A stretch of 64,000 nucleotides of DNA, taken from the NCBI GenBank assembly GCA_001792895.1, contig MARA01000003.1, positions 1,798,001 to 1,862,000 on the forward strand, in the 5' to 3' direction. Under the pieces are notes generated by a model that was not told where the DNA came from, did no database searches, and worked only from the letters and a program-made list of their open reading frames with translations. Every line of letters begins with the position of its first letter. Position 1 is the first letter of the stretch. This DNA is from Lentinus brumalis. Its lineage: Eukaryota; Basidiomycota; Agaricomycetes; Polyporales; Polyporaceae. The position numbers and the translations under genes were made by a program. Below, piece by piece: positions 34,201-46,100 of the stretch.

Positions 34201-34660
34201 TGGAACGCGCAAGGATGGACATCTGAGCCACCCGAACATTGGGTACGTGGTTTCACAAAGTCTCGGCCAAGATCTGCATGGAGCTCACCCGTGTCTGCCT
34301 ATGTAGCCACAGGTCCCGCAATAGGGATCCACCCTTCATTGTGGTGCTTATATGACATGGTTCATCATGAAGGTCCTTGCTGGATGCCGACCCGATGACA
34401 GCTCCTTCACCTTCGACAATGAAGTGGCGGTAACCTATCGGCGTGCCATGGGCTTGCGCATTGCTGCCGACATCATACAGATGCAAGGGCAATCTCTTTC
34501 TGAATGGAGTGCCCCAAGCTCGCCCCACCTGCACTCGGATGCTCAGCTACTACCTGTTCAGCATATCCCTGCTACAGCAATACCTATCCCGCGTTTGGAT
34601 GTCCCCCAGCCCGGGGCTGCATCAATGCAGCCTGCACCTCTGCCTTCGCCGGAGGATTGA
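31217..34660 (+). pseudogene. Ulp1-type (C48) cysteine protease gene, spliced, with nonsense codons
   Basis: ATG at 31217 (MRSAPSRVSKKRLGLAHEKK) is followed by a TAA in the same frame at 31310. Exon-like ORFs follow at 31444-32289 and 32424-32867, with an intron at 32610-32669 (gtacgt...gaacag). The catalytic domain is clear: DIFALDLLILPQHWDVGLGH then WLTGIVDF, with catalytic His codon 33994. NDSL follows (Asp codon 34044). After the intron 34243-34312 comes VPQ-stop-GSTLHCGAYM (Cys codon 34340). The stop, TAG at 34322-34324, falls where the family has a second Gln before the catalytic Cys region. Such SUMO-protease-like domains are carried by KDZ and other fungal DNA transposons, so it may come from one; no transposase is adjacent. 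Confidence 0.7.
32851..32956. repeat. Cluster of CAGACG / CGTCTG motifs
   Basis: Within 106 bp the hexamer CAGACG, its complement or one-base variants occur more than ten times in both orientations, giving several short palindromes. It lies in the Ulp1 pseudogene region, probably in an intron or non-conserved part. Confidence 0.7.
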
Positions 34661-34888
34661 GATGCTACCGGATCCGAGCCAACATTCCCACTATGTGTCC
34701 GGACAAGTCCCCTGATTCCCCGGAGCTTCCTGCCTCCCCCAGTCCATTGAGGTGCATCACGACCGCCGACGAATTAACAGAGGGAAGTGCCTTGAAGGAC
34801 AGATGGTCGGTGAATCTGCTGTATGTGGAGTCGTCAGTGCTATAACCGCAGAACTCCACTAATATCCACGTCTCTCTAGCCCTGCTGT

Positions 34889-35015
34889 AGGTCGGAGGTC
34901 GGAGGTCGGAGGTCGGAGGTCGGAGGTCGGAGGTCGGAGGTCGGAGGTCGGAGGTCGGAGGTCGGAGGTCGGAGGTCGGAGGTCGGAGGTCGGAGGTCGG
35001 AGGTCGGAGGTCGGA
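34889..35015. repeat. Minisatellite (aggtcgg)n, about 18 units
   Basis: An uninterrupted 7-bp tandem array of about 127 bp. It lies at the point where the inverted LTR relic 34889-35468 stops matching its partner. There the partner has only about three gacctct units. Confidence 0.95.
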
Positions 35016-35468
35016 AGTCCGGTAGGAAGGATTGGACGTTGAGAGAGAGCGAACAGAATAGATTGAGCTCAGAGTCATAACGGGGAGTGTAACAAGATAT
35101 CAGAACTCAAGTCTAAGTGTGGCTACAAGGAGGCTTATATGGTAAAGTCCGAAAGTCTGGAGAGGAGTAGCCAAGACAATAGTAAAGGAGGTACAGAACC
35201 GGAGTCAGGCGGAAGCAGATGATCAACCAATACAATGTATAGTAGGATCGAATGAAGGACGGATACAATTGAAGATCATCAAATGAACGGAGTCTGATCA
35301 CGGAGGCGGATGCAAGCGGAAGCAGATGGTCCGGAGTCCGGGTCAAGTAAGAAGACGATAAGGGGTGAAGTGATCGAGGATAATAACACATGTAAGAACG
35401 AACCGGAGTTGCGGAGTCCAAGGTGGGTCCGGACCGGAGTTGGTGCCTTGTGGGCATGGAATGTAACA
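34889..35468 (-). repeat. Solo LTR relic, copy 2, inverted
   Basis: On the minus strand it starts TGTTACATTCCATGCCCAC (complement ending 35468) and matches 29582-30050 through catataagcctccttgtagcc to the minisatellite. The distal part of the LTR is missing. The segment 35469-35758 that follows holds no recognisable feature. Confidence 0.7.
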
Positions 35469-35758
35469 CTGTGTCGGTGTTTGTCTGGAAGAGAAGACCG
35501 GAGCTCTGGAAGAAACATCAGCGCAGCACACAAAAGAGAAGGTTCTGCGGCTTACCATATTCCGATTCCACTATTTTGGAATCGGTTCTCTGGGCGGACG
35601 AGCTCTATATGATTAGGTAATCAGGGCGTGCAACCAGCGAGCATTCTCATTGGCTGTCAAGCTTATATCCTTATATGGCATCCCCATATTGACGCTCGAT
35701 TATTCGTTTCTCTCTCTCCGCGATAGCACTGAGCCACTCTACCTCTGCAAGTGAACGC

Positions 35759-36388
35759 TTGAACATGCACGCCCATCTTTCAATCATCAGCTTGATTCTG
35801 CTCGCTCTCAGCCTGCCGTTTTCTGCAGGCCTCATGCGTACGGACATGCCTGTAGGCTGTTCGAGTAGACGCGAAGATAGCGGCACTTCAGGCCCTGGTT
35901 TTGGAAGCGGTCAACGCGGAGGAGCTCCCGTTCGTTCAGCGACCTTCCAGTATGTCGATCTGCAGACCTTTGAGGTTGTGCGATCCTCCGTGGATACAGC
36001 GAACATATCTTCTGTGAGTATTGTCACTTTTGTACGCGGTGCCGAGCTGCATCGTCAAGAGCCGGCCCCTGGGCCCACGCTCATAGTGAAGACACCGTTC
36101 GCCTGGTTGGTGAACCATTTGCCGCATCGCCTTTTGAAAGAGTTAGCCCGCGTTCATCGGGTGCACTTGGGCCGCGCACAGCGTTCTCTACCTGGCATGG
36201 TGATGGGGTTAAAGGGTCATCGTTGCGACATCTCATGTCAAGACGTGTATACCGTATGTACCGTCGCAATAACATCTGCGCGGTCCGCTTCTATCGTGAG
36301 CAGGAAGTGGTTGAGTCAGTTTCGTTGTGTTGCCGGTACGCTACCTGTTGCTGATGATGTCGACCTTGAGTTCGTGTGTGCGACTTAG
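35759..36388 (+). CDS. Helitron protein, N-terminal part (cut by hAT)
   Basis: A 209-codon ORF whose stop TAG (36386-36388) is the first three bases of the hAT element. Its C-terminal half (TPFAWLVNHLPHRLLKELAR, then VHRVHLGRAQRS and HRCDISCQDVYTV) has a leucine-rich helix followed by an H-C...C cluster. The start of the downstream ORF has the same pattern (RNLLVELRRDEFLP..., then HRCTPGVC). This kind of N-terminal repeat is seen in fungal Helitron proteins. The real start may be the ATG at 35759 or a later one such as 35834. The first residues are hydrophobic, but I would not call a signal peptide in a nuclear transposon protein. Confidence 0.75.
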   Translation: MNMHAHLSIISLILLALSLPFSAGLMRTDMPVGCSSRREDSGTSGPGFGSGQRGGAPVRSATFQYVDLQTFEVVRSSVDTANISSVSIVTFVRGAELHRQEPAPGPTLIVKTPFAWLVNHLPHRLLKELARVHRVHLGRAQRSLPGMVMGLKGHRCDISCQDVYTVCTVAITSARSASIVSRKWLSQFRCVAGTLPVADDVDLEFVCAT

Positions 36389-39300
36389 TGCCCTGCAGGG
36401 GTACCGGTCACCCTCGGGGTTGAGGGGTAAGGGTGGCCAAGGGTAGGGGTGGGGGTAGCCATCGAGCAACCCTCGATACCCTTGAGGAACCCTTGGGGGT
36501 TTTAGTCTAATATATAGAAGGCTAACAGCCATTATTGTTGATAATCGCACTGACAAGACTTAGAACACAGACTAGACGGCAGAATCCGAGACGACACATG
36601 GCATTCAACTCCGAAACTGCATAGTTGGACATTACATAAGCCAATGAGGCGCGCGGGACATGAAGAGCAAGAATAAGGCAATGTCGACAACCGGGGCCTA
36701 ACTATACAAGATGGCGAAGCCCAAGCTTGTCGAGAAGGTAACTACTGCTATCAAGAGGCAAGCTTCTTCCATTGCAAGTCGTGTCAAGAAAAAGCGCAAG
36801 AGCGGGAGCGAGACGGGAAGTACAATCAGTGTCGAGTCCTCATCGAAGTCCAGCACCGCCCCCACCACCCGCAGCCGCTACCGGTCTCCGACAGTCGAGG
36901 ACGCAGAAGACGAAGGTGACGAAGTGGCACGAGGCAGCACTGCCGCACCTGACGATGGCGACGAGATCGAGGAGATCCCCGCGCCAAAGAAAGGCAACAC
37001 GTCGAACGCATCGAAAGGAAAGAAGCCTTCAAACAAAACACCGGAAGAAGAGCTTAGTGAGTGTGCCTATCAGAAGATGAGCGACAAGCACTTACATCAG
37101 ATCAGACGAACGCCGGGTGCACTTCAACGCAGCCGTCTACTCCTTCTTCAAGCCGGAGATTGGGATCGTGATTCCGGAGCCAGGGAAGATCGGACATGTG
37201 TTCTCCTGCGCGAAGCCAGGATGCAAGCACAAGGTGATACGTTACCAGAACACTGGGGACGCTACGTCGACAGGGAACATGCGAGGGCACGTCAAGTCGT
37301 GTTGGGGACGCGAGATACTCGCAGCGGCAGAGGGTGCTGGCAAGGGCGCGAACGTGCGTCCGATGATCGACGAGTTCGGGCGGTCGGGGACAATCACGTC
37401 GTTCTTCAAGCGGACTGGAAAAGGCAAAGTCAGTTACTCAACACGCCAGCACACATCAAAGGAAGCTCGGTGCGCACCTGTTCTGCTTGTCGTACAGCAA
37501 TATCAGTCTTCTGATCGGGCTCTTTAGTGCGTGGATCGTGCGATGGATGGCGGAGAATAAGCGGCCATACGAGACCGTGAAGGATAGGGCGTTCTTGATG
37601 TTAATGAAAACCGGGCGACCTGAGTACAAGATCCCTTCACCCGCAACGGTCTCGCGTGACGTGCGGCGGGTGTTCGCGAGGTGTCGCGCGCGCATCGCGC
37701 AGATGTTACGTGTGAGTGGCGGCTTGATGGTGGGTACGAGGGAAGCGACTGACCAGGGCTTCTGTCCGGTGCGCAGGACTACGACGGCGAATTGAACTTT
37801 ACCTTTGACGCGTGGACTTCGCCCAACCATAAAGCGTTGTTGGCGTTCGGCGTACACTTGCAGCACGAAGGCAGTCCCCTCAGCTTCATCCTGGACGTCA
37901 TCGAGGTGGCCGAGTCGCATACGGGCGAAGCGCTTGCGGAGGCGTGCGAGAACATGCTGAAGGAGTTCGGTATCGAGGAGAAGGTGTGTCAGCGAGCTCG
38001 ACTACGATGAATGGCACATACTTACGAGACAATGAAGGTCTTGGGCATGACGGCAGACAATGGACCGGCTAACGACACAATGATCGACAGTCTTGCGCAA
38101 AAGCTCCCCGGGTTCGGCGGGAAGTTCACCCGTGCTCGTTGCTTTGACCATATCGTAAATCTCTGCGCGAAGTCGGTCTTGCGCCCCTTCGATGTTGAGA
38201 AGGGCCGACAGGGAAAGGCCGTTGAAGCCGCCGAGAAGGCGATCGAAGCGCTGTTGAGCGATATCGACCTCTATCAAGGCGGCCTCGACGTCCCAGCCGG
38301 GGTAGACGCGGGTGGGGACGACAACATCGATGGCTTTGTGGACGAACGCGAGGAGATGGAGGAAGCAGAACGGGAGGAGCTGAACGACAGCATCCTCCCG
38401 GTTAAGTTGCTTTTGACGAAGGTGCGTCCGTGATGGTACTCACCTGGTTCATGCTAATCCCGCATCGGCGCAGATCCGAACCATTGCCTACAAAATCTCC
38501 TTCTCGTCGACCATCCTCCTCCCGGCGTGGCATGAGATCGTGCGATCGCTGGACTTGCCCCCTCGCGTCTTGCCGCGCGATGTTCGTACACGTTGGAACT
38601 CGACGTACCAGATGCTGGAGGTCGCTTTGAAGTACCGAGCAGCCGTTGACCAGATAACAAGCAGCAAGAAGTATGATTTGAGGGAGCACGAACTGGACGA
38701 CGAGGAGTGGGAGATGGCAGAACAGCTCCGCAAGGTGCTGAAGGTGAGTTCGAAGTTCGAAGCGCCCATGACCCACGCACGGACCTCGCGCGCGCGACTC
38801 ACGTGCTTTGTCCGCGCGCGCTGTGCTCCCTCGCCTTGTCCTTCTTCCATTGTCCCTCCTTCTATCCTCATCCCTCCACATGCTAACTCGCGACTGCATC
38901 CTCAGCTATTCTCTGATGCGACACTCTTCTTCTCTCGCGCTGGTACCTCGAATCTCGTCAACGTCATCCCCGCCATGGACCACCTGGACGACAAGCTCGC
39001 GAAGCTCGCGCTCGATCAGTCTTTCTCGCAACCGGTTCGCGCAGCAGCGTCGCTTGGCCGCAAGACCTGCAACCGCTACTACGGCCGCACCGACGACAGC
39101 TTCGTCTATCGATTTGCAATGGGTATGTTGTACACGCTGTCTTGCCATACACGCTAACTAACTGCTCTCGTCAGCATTCCACCCAGAGTGGAAGTTGGAG
39201 TATTTCGAAGAGGCTGAGTGGGAAGAAGATTGGATCATGGAAGTCCGCGAGCTGCTCACGGAGGAATACGAAGGTAAGTACGCTCACTTGGACATCGCCG

Positions 39301-40166
39301 ACGGCTTGGACGGCGCGGAGCGCAATGCCGCCGACAATGACAACACCGATGCTCGTGCGAGCGGCTCGTCGAAGGTGTGTGCTCATCCCACACTCTCGCG
39401 CCCCTGCTCCAGCTCCCCAATCAGACCCGCAACCCTTTCGATGACATCCCGGCGTTCAAGCGTCGCAAGAAGCGCGACAACCGGAGCGAACTCGTACGCT
39501 ATCTCGCTGCCCCGACGGAGCCCACAAAGAACCCGGTGAAGTGGTGGTGGGACCACCGCGACGAGTACCCCCGGCTGTCGCGCATGGCCATCGCGTATCT
39601 CACGATTCCCGGTATGTCTTTGTTCTCACCCCATCTATTGTCTGCTCACTCTCACGCTCTCTTGATCTAGCTACATCAGTCGACATCGAGCGCGTCTTCT
39701 CGCGCGGCCGTCTCCTGTTGCCGCATGTCCGCAACGGCCTCTCCGCGCAGTCCATCCGCGCGCTCCTCTGCCTCGGAGAATGGTCGCTCTTGGAGCTCAT
39801 CGACGACAGCGATGTCGAGGCTACTGTTGCCAAGCTTGGGGAGCTGGAGGGCGACGACGAGATCCTCCTCGAGGATGGGTGGGACAAAATAGTATTTCGT
39901 GATTGATTGTTGTATTGCCTCCGACGCCTAGGTGCCTTGTAATAGATCTGTTGTTGTGCTCTCTCTCACGTCTGTGTGAATCTATCTGTTACTTGCCTTA
40001 TCATCTGTGGTTAGCCGACTGTACCCTTGAGTATAACCCCTCACCCCTGCTCACCCCTCTGCCATACCCTCAGAAACCCGTTACCCCTGGCCAAGGGTAA
40101 GGGTTGTCAGGGGTAAGGGTGGGGGTGAGCCTCGGGACACCCGGGGGTTACCCGTGATGGGCACTA
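36386..40166 (+). mobile_element. hAT transposon, apparently complete
   Basis: A 3781-bp element bounded by imperfect inverted ends: TAGTGCCC-TG-CAGGGGTACC at the left, and TAGTGCCC-AT-CACGGGTAAC as the complement of the right. It is flanked by a perfect 8-bp target duplication, gtgcgact, at 36378-36385 and 40167-40174. An 8-bp duplication is the hAT hallmark. Subterminal regions (36400-36500, 40020-40150) are rich in GGGTAAGGG/CCCTTACCC-like motifs on both sides, likely transposase-binding sites. Inside is one spliced transposase gene. Confidence 0.95.
36711..39906 (+). CDS. hAT transposase, ten exons, 868 aa
   Basis: Nine introns give a continuous frame of 869 codons including the stop: 37057-37105, 37470-37527, 37712-37776, 37984-38037, 38422-38473, 38744-38905, 39123-39174, 39375-39412 and 39612-39670. 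Order: a basic, Ser-rich N-terminus; a BED-type zinc finger (FSCAKPGC...GNMRGHVKSC); the RNase H-like core with FTFDAWTS (Asp codon 37807), MTADNGPAND (Asp codon 38056), RCFDHIVNLC and VRTRWNSTYQML; and the C-terminal dimerisation domain with TSVDIERVFSRGRLLLP (Glu codon 39688). All three catalytic acids are present and no stop or shift is seen. It catalyses cut-and-paste transposition in the nucleus. Exact splice choice is by eye; the 38-bp intron is the least certain. Confidence 0.88.
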
Positions 40167-43100
40167 GTGCGACTCCTCTAAGCGAGTTTTCCTCTCACAG
40201 AGCTTCTATCGGGCTCGTGGGTATGGTCATTCCCTTGAGGAACCTTCTGGTGGAGTTACGACGCGATGAGTTCTTGCCGATCTTGGCACAGCACGGTGTC
40301 GTCGTTCAGCAGAGCTCGTGCACGCCGGACGTCTTGGTTAGGTCTGTTTTGGCGCATCGGTGTACACCTGGGGTATGTGATATGCTAGTCGCTGTGTTCA
40401 GAGATAAGAACACGGAAATCATGGAGAGATCGTCTGCTTCCTCATCGACAGTGCCACAAGCACCCTCTACAGAGTGCGAGTCACACTTGTTCCCACCGCG
40501 TGTCCTTGGCAAAGCCGATCTTGCTCACATAGTGGCTGATTGGTGCGAAAGCTTCTCTCCTGCCAACGTTGCAGAGGGGACATGCTCGGTGTGTGGTAGG
40601 ATTACGACTTTGACTGAAATGAATTCCATTCCTGAGGATTCCGTTGACCTCTCGCCTCTTGTGAGGGCTGGGGACGGTGTTACCCGCGTCGAACGACGGG
40701 CTCCTGAGGACCCTATTTGCGAGCACGATGGACCCATACTACATGCGCACGGCCGTTTCGACCAGGGAGGTGTGAGCTTTCTGCGGGTATGTGCAGATTG
40801 TCTGCCTCCTCTGACAAAAGGCTTACTGCCACGGCTGGCGTTGGCTAATGGTCTGTGGGTAGGAGACGTACCAGAGGAGTTACGGGCCCTCAACTTCGTC
40901 GAGCGACTTCTTATTGTGCAAGAGCGTCACAACGCATGTACCGTTCGTGTCTCGAAGGTCGGTCATCGCAAGATGCGTGCTAACGCAGTCATATTCCCTC
41001 AGCCAGTACGCAAGTTCTACTCAAAGCTTCCTCCGCCTCGCGAGGAAGTTGAAGAGTGCTTGTCTATCCTGTTCGTTGGCACATGTCTGCCTACTGAGAA
41101 AGAATTCCGAGGCACACCGTTCATTGTACGTCGTGACATTGTCCTCCGTGCATTGAACTGGTTGATACTTAACCATCCGGATTACAGAGACGTCGGTATC
41201 TCATATGACAATCTTCAACAGTATCCAGAAGACGGGCCTCCGGTGCAGATTGTTAGGCGCGATCCAGAAGCAGGTGAAGAGCTTGTCGATGCAGAAGCTC
41301 AGCCTTCATTTATGTCTCAAGGTGAGCACGCTGGGATAGGACTGGGCACAGAGGCTTGCGCGTTCACTGTGCACGGTTTGACGAGCAATCAATATGTTTC
41401 TATGACCTATGAGGAAAGAGTCGCTCTGGCGGTACAGGAGTTTGCGAGGGGTCAGCCCGTACTAGCATATGGTCATAGCCCTACTCCGTCCAGTATCTAT
41501 GACAATCCTCAGTTATTTCCGCGCATGTTTCCATGGCTTTATCCGTACGGTCTTGGTGGGTTTGGCAACGCTCGAGTAAAGAAGAAGATAGCCCGCATTG
41601 AACACGTACGTCAGTGTCTATTGTTTAGCGACCGGAGATTCCAAAGGGACGACTACTTTCCGTTCATCGCTTTCAATCATGAACAGATTCGTGCAAGTGC
41701 AACTGGTGGGTATTTGCTGACTGAGCGGCGTAACTTTGAGGCGGTAGCGGAGAGAATATTGAATGTAGACCGTGATGCATTGCAGCGACTCATAGATCGA
41801 GGAAAAGCGGGCATGGGCCTCACTCCTGAAAACGAAGAGGAGAGGTCGTGCATGGAGCTGTTGAACTTAGTAGATGTGGTTGCAAAGCACGTCCCTGGCT
41901 CCGCTACCGAGCGTAAGTATCTTCGGAATGAGATCCGCTCTCTTATCATCGCTCGGAACGTGCCATTGTTCTTCATTACATTTGCACCTGTAGACACAAA
42001 GCATCCGCTGTGTCTGTACTATTGCGGAGAGAGCATAGATATCCTTGACCCGGAGCACGACTCACCATCGCACCTAGCTCGTATGCGATCCATTTCTGAG
42101 AACCCGGTCGGATGTGCGAAGTTCTTTGACCACGTTGTTCAGAGCTTCATCAAAACAATCCTCCGTGCCACTCCGGAAACTCCGGGAGATGGTCTTTTCG
42201 GCCCTGTAAGTAGCTATTATGGCACAGTGGAGGAGCAAGGCCGAAAGACGCTTCATCTTCATCTCTTGCTTTGGTTGAAGGGATCACTCAGTCCTCAGGA
42301 GATTCGCGACCGTCTCCTTGCTGAGGAGAAATTCCGAACAGACTTAATCAGTTGGTTAGAGAGCTGTCATAAAGGGGAATACTCACTTTCAACATCGGAT
42401 GGAGTTGCCGCACGTATATTCGAGGCGAGAGGATCCGAACTTGATGGAGAGATTTATTCTGATGATGCTGACCTCGCGGAGTCTGGGTCTGCAACCTACC
42501 GAGATCCTGCTACAGTTATGCCAATTCCTCCAAGCCACTCGGTGTTTGAATCAGAGGAGTCACTCAACGCTTGGTACGATGATATGTGCAGGAAGACCGA
42601 CGAGGTGATATATCTATCGAATAGACATGATTATAAGCATCGAAAGGGTTGTCTTAGAGGTAAGGCCCAGTACTGCAAAGCAAGATTTCCGCGGGAAGTA
42701 CGGCCCACTACCGAGATTGATCTGGAGTCGGGTGCATTGCGGATGAAGAAGCTCGACCCGTGGATAAACACGTACAATGTTGCTCTATCGTACGTGTTGA
42801 GATGTAACTCTGATGTCACATGCCTGCTGTCTGGGACGTCGGTCCGCGCTGTTCTGGGCTATGTCACCGACTATGTGACAAAAGTTCAGCTCAAAACTTA
42901 CTCAGTGTTTCAGGCAGTGAAAGCTGTCCTTGACAAAGTTCACGAATTCGAGACTGCTTCTTCGGGCCCTAGTCTGACGGCCCGTCGGATGCTGACAAAA
43001 GTCGTCAATGCCCTCACGTCAATGAGAGAAATGGGAGGGCCTTCGGTCTGCTCTTACCTCATGGGTTATCCGGATCACTACACAAATGAGATGTTCAAGG

Positions 43101-46100
43101 TATTTTTCTGGAACTCGTATGTCCGCGCCGCACTGTCTGACATCCCTGTAGTCGGTGAAGAAGCCTTGCAAGCAGGAGGGGATGAGGCGTACTCCGATAC
43201 ACTCATGCTGATGGTGCAAGGTGAGAGGGTTGTCGCCAGGAGTAAGGTGAACGATTATGTATACAGGCCCGAGCACTTCAACAAGTGGTCTCTGTACGAC
43301 TATCTGCGTGCAGTTGATGTTAGAAGAGCGAAGTTCAAGAAGCGGCAAAGGGACACTCATAGTGATGAGGGGTCTGAAACTGACCATGATCTCCAAGAAC
43401 GGACAGAGGACTGCGAGCCGCCAGATAACTCGTCGTCTAATGCATATAAGTTCAGCGCAGAACATCCTTTGCACGCCACTCATACAGTCCATCTGCGACC
43501 AGAAGCAAAATGGTACATACTGAACTTCGTCGGCGGGACTCTACCGCGCCGGGACCGAGGTGATATCGAAACTTACTGCAGTACGATGATGGTGCTGTTC
43601 AGCCCCGGGGGTTGGCGTCGGGGACAAGACCTTTTGCATGGTCATCCTTCCTGGGAAGCGGCGTTCAACGCGACTCAGTTTGCAGACGAGCACCTGCAGG
43701 TTATGAAGAATATGAACGTACTTTATGAGTGCTTGGACGCTCGAGATGATTATTCCGCTATGAGGCGAGCGGAGGAAAAGGCGATGGGTGTCACACCCAC
43801 CACTACTGCTGACTTCGGAGATGTTGTACACGAAGCTGGAAATTATATGACTGATTCAGATACTCTGACGTATGTGGAAACCGAGCGGAGCTTGCTAGAA
43901 GAGCTTGACGACCCGTCTCAAAGCGCGTCATCAGAGGTGACAAGGAAACTCGGAGAGATGCGAGCTATGGAGGCACTTTTGCACCGGTTGGGTTATGATA
44001 TTCCCAGGAAGCTGACACTTGACGACCTGCGAGATACTCACCTTATACCCAGTCTCTCATCTACAGAGTGGAAAGAGCGCGTGAATACCGCCAAGGGTGC
44101 GGTGCTTGAGCAGAGAAAACACCGCAGTACTGTAGGAGTGGACAACTTGTCAACCGAAATTGATACTGCAGGACACGTGAGGGGCAAGACCTCTGCAAAG
44201 AGAAAGAGCTGGAATGATGTTTACATTACGAGCAAGGCTGAAATAGAGAGAGCAATTGCTAGAGCACGATCAGCCACGGGGGAAGATGGAATTGATCGCC
44301 CTCGTCAAGATAGTCATATACTGCTCGTCACCGGGGCGATTCAGCAATTCTCTTTAAATGCTGAGCAGCAACTCGCGTTCACTATTGTAGCCCATACGCT
44401 CCATCATCACGTTTCTGAACCTCTAAGAATGTATCTGGCCGGGATGGCAGGGACTGGGAAGTCACAAGTTCTCCGAGCTCTTACGTGGTTTATGGAGCAG
44501 CGGAATGAGAGTTACAGACTCATGATCCTTGCTCCGACCGGCTCCTCTGCATGCAATGTAGATGGAAGTACTTACCACTCTGTGTTATGCTTCGGCAGAG
44601 ACGTGGAGGACGTCGGTAGCATGGAACCTAGCAAACTCGAGAAGTTGAGAGGCAACCTTGCGAATGTGGACGTCCTGTTCACAGATGAGATTTCCATGGT
44701 ATCCTGCGTCTCTTTCTACTTAATTTGCGCTTACCTGTCGGCAGCATTCGGAGACACAACTCAATCGTTCGGGGGAAAGCATGTCATAGTTGCTGGGGAT
44801 TTTGGACAGCTCCCGCCGCCAGGACCGGGTCACTATCCGCTGTACAGCGATAGTGTGGGACGGTGGTCGAGGCGGTTGTCGCATACAGCGCAAATGAATG
44901 TGATCGGTCAAGCGGTGTGGCATCAGTTCACGACAGTCGTGGTTCTCTGGAGGAACATGAGACAAGCGGGTTTATCTGAAGAAGATAGGCAGTACAGACG
45001 CGCCCTTGAGAATGCGCGCCTGAAGGCATGTGACGACGATGACATTGCTCTTCTCCGTTCACGTATTGTCGGTCTCTCGCCCTCCTCACCGTCCTTACTG
45101 GGTACCAATATGGAGCTTGCGTCTATCATCACGGCAAACAACTCCCATCGTGATGGTATAAATAAGATAGGATGTCAGACTTTCGCTGCCAATAGGGGAC
45201 TTCGCCTCCATCACTTCCACTCTCTCGATTCCTGGGGTGCTGATCAAACGAAGGACTCTACTCGAGCGACTCAGCGCATGTACCAGACCACTGTCAATCC
45301 TGCTCGAAAAACCAATACGATAGGCTACGACATGCAAAAGGTATTCTGGTCCGTGGAGCCTTGTATGTCTGAACATGTCGCAGGCGTGCTCACTCTCTGT
45401 CGAGGTATGCCTGTACTTCTCAAGAACAACGAGGCTACCGAATTATGCGCAACTAACGGTGCCGAGGGGACGGTGTACGATTGGGTTGCCCACACCCTCA
45501 GTACAGGAGAAGAAGTCCTCGACACTCTGTTTGTGAAACTGACTTCGCCTCCGAAAAATGTGCAGATTCCCGGCCTACCTCTCAATGTTATTCCAATCTG
45601 TCGGACAAAGACTCGAATTACTTGCACGCTGCCATTAGCACATCGCTCGAAGGTGAAGATAAGCCGCGAACAGGTCATGGTGCTACCTAACTTTGCGATG
45701 ACTGACTTCGCTTCGCAGGGTCGTACAAGACCTCACAACCCTTGTCACCTCAGACATTGTCGTACTGTTCAATCTATATATACGTGCCTCTCTCGCAGCT
45801 CATCCTTAGCAGGCCTGGTCATTCTTGAAGGCTTCGACGAGTCGAAGTTACGAGGAGGTCTTCCTCGTGCACTGAAACGTGAGTTGCAATGTTTTGAGCT
45901 CCTCGCTGAGATCACTAAAATGAAGGCGGAAGGGACACTGCCTCCATCTGTGAACACTTCAGACAGATCAACTGCCATTGCCTCATTTCGGGCGTGGAAA
46001 GGTATGTCTTACGTTCCTCCCGGCATTCATCCTGCTCTTGACTGGTCTAGAGACTCGGACCCATTCGAAACCATAATGCCAAAAGGAGTGGACTGGCAGA

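Noticed and set aside
35759..35840. Signal peptide at the start of the 35759 ORF
   Set aside because: The hydrophobic start is followed by a Helitron protein that should act in the nucleus; a later ATG is as likely as the true start.
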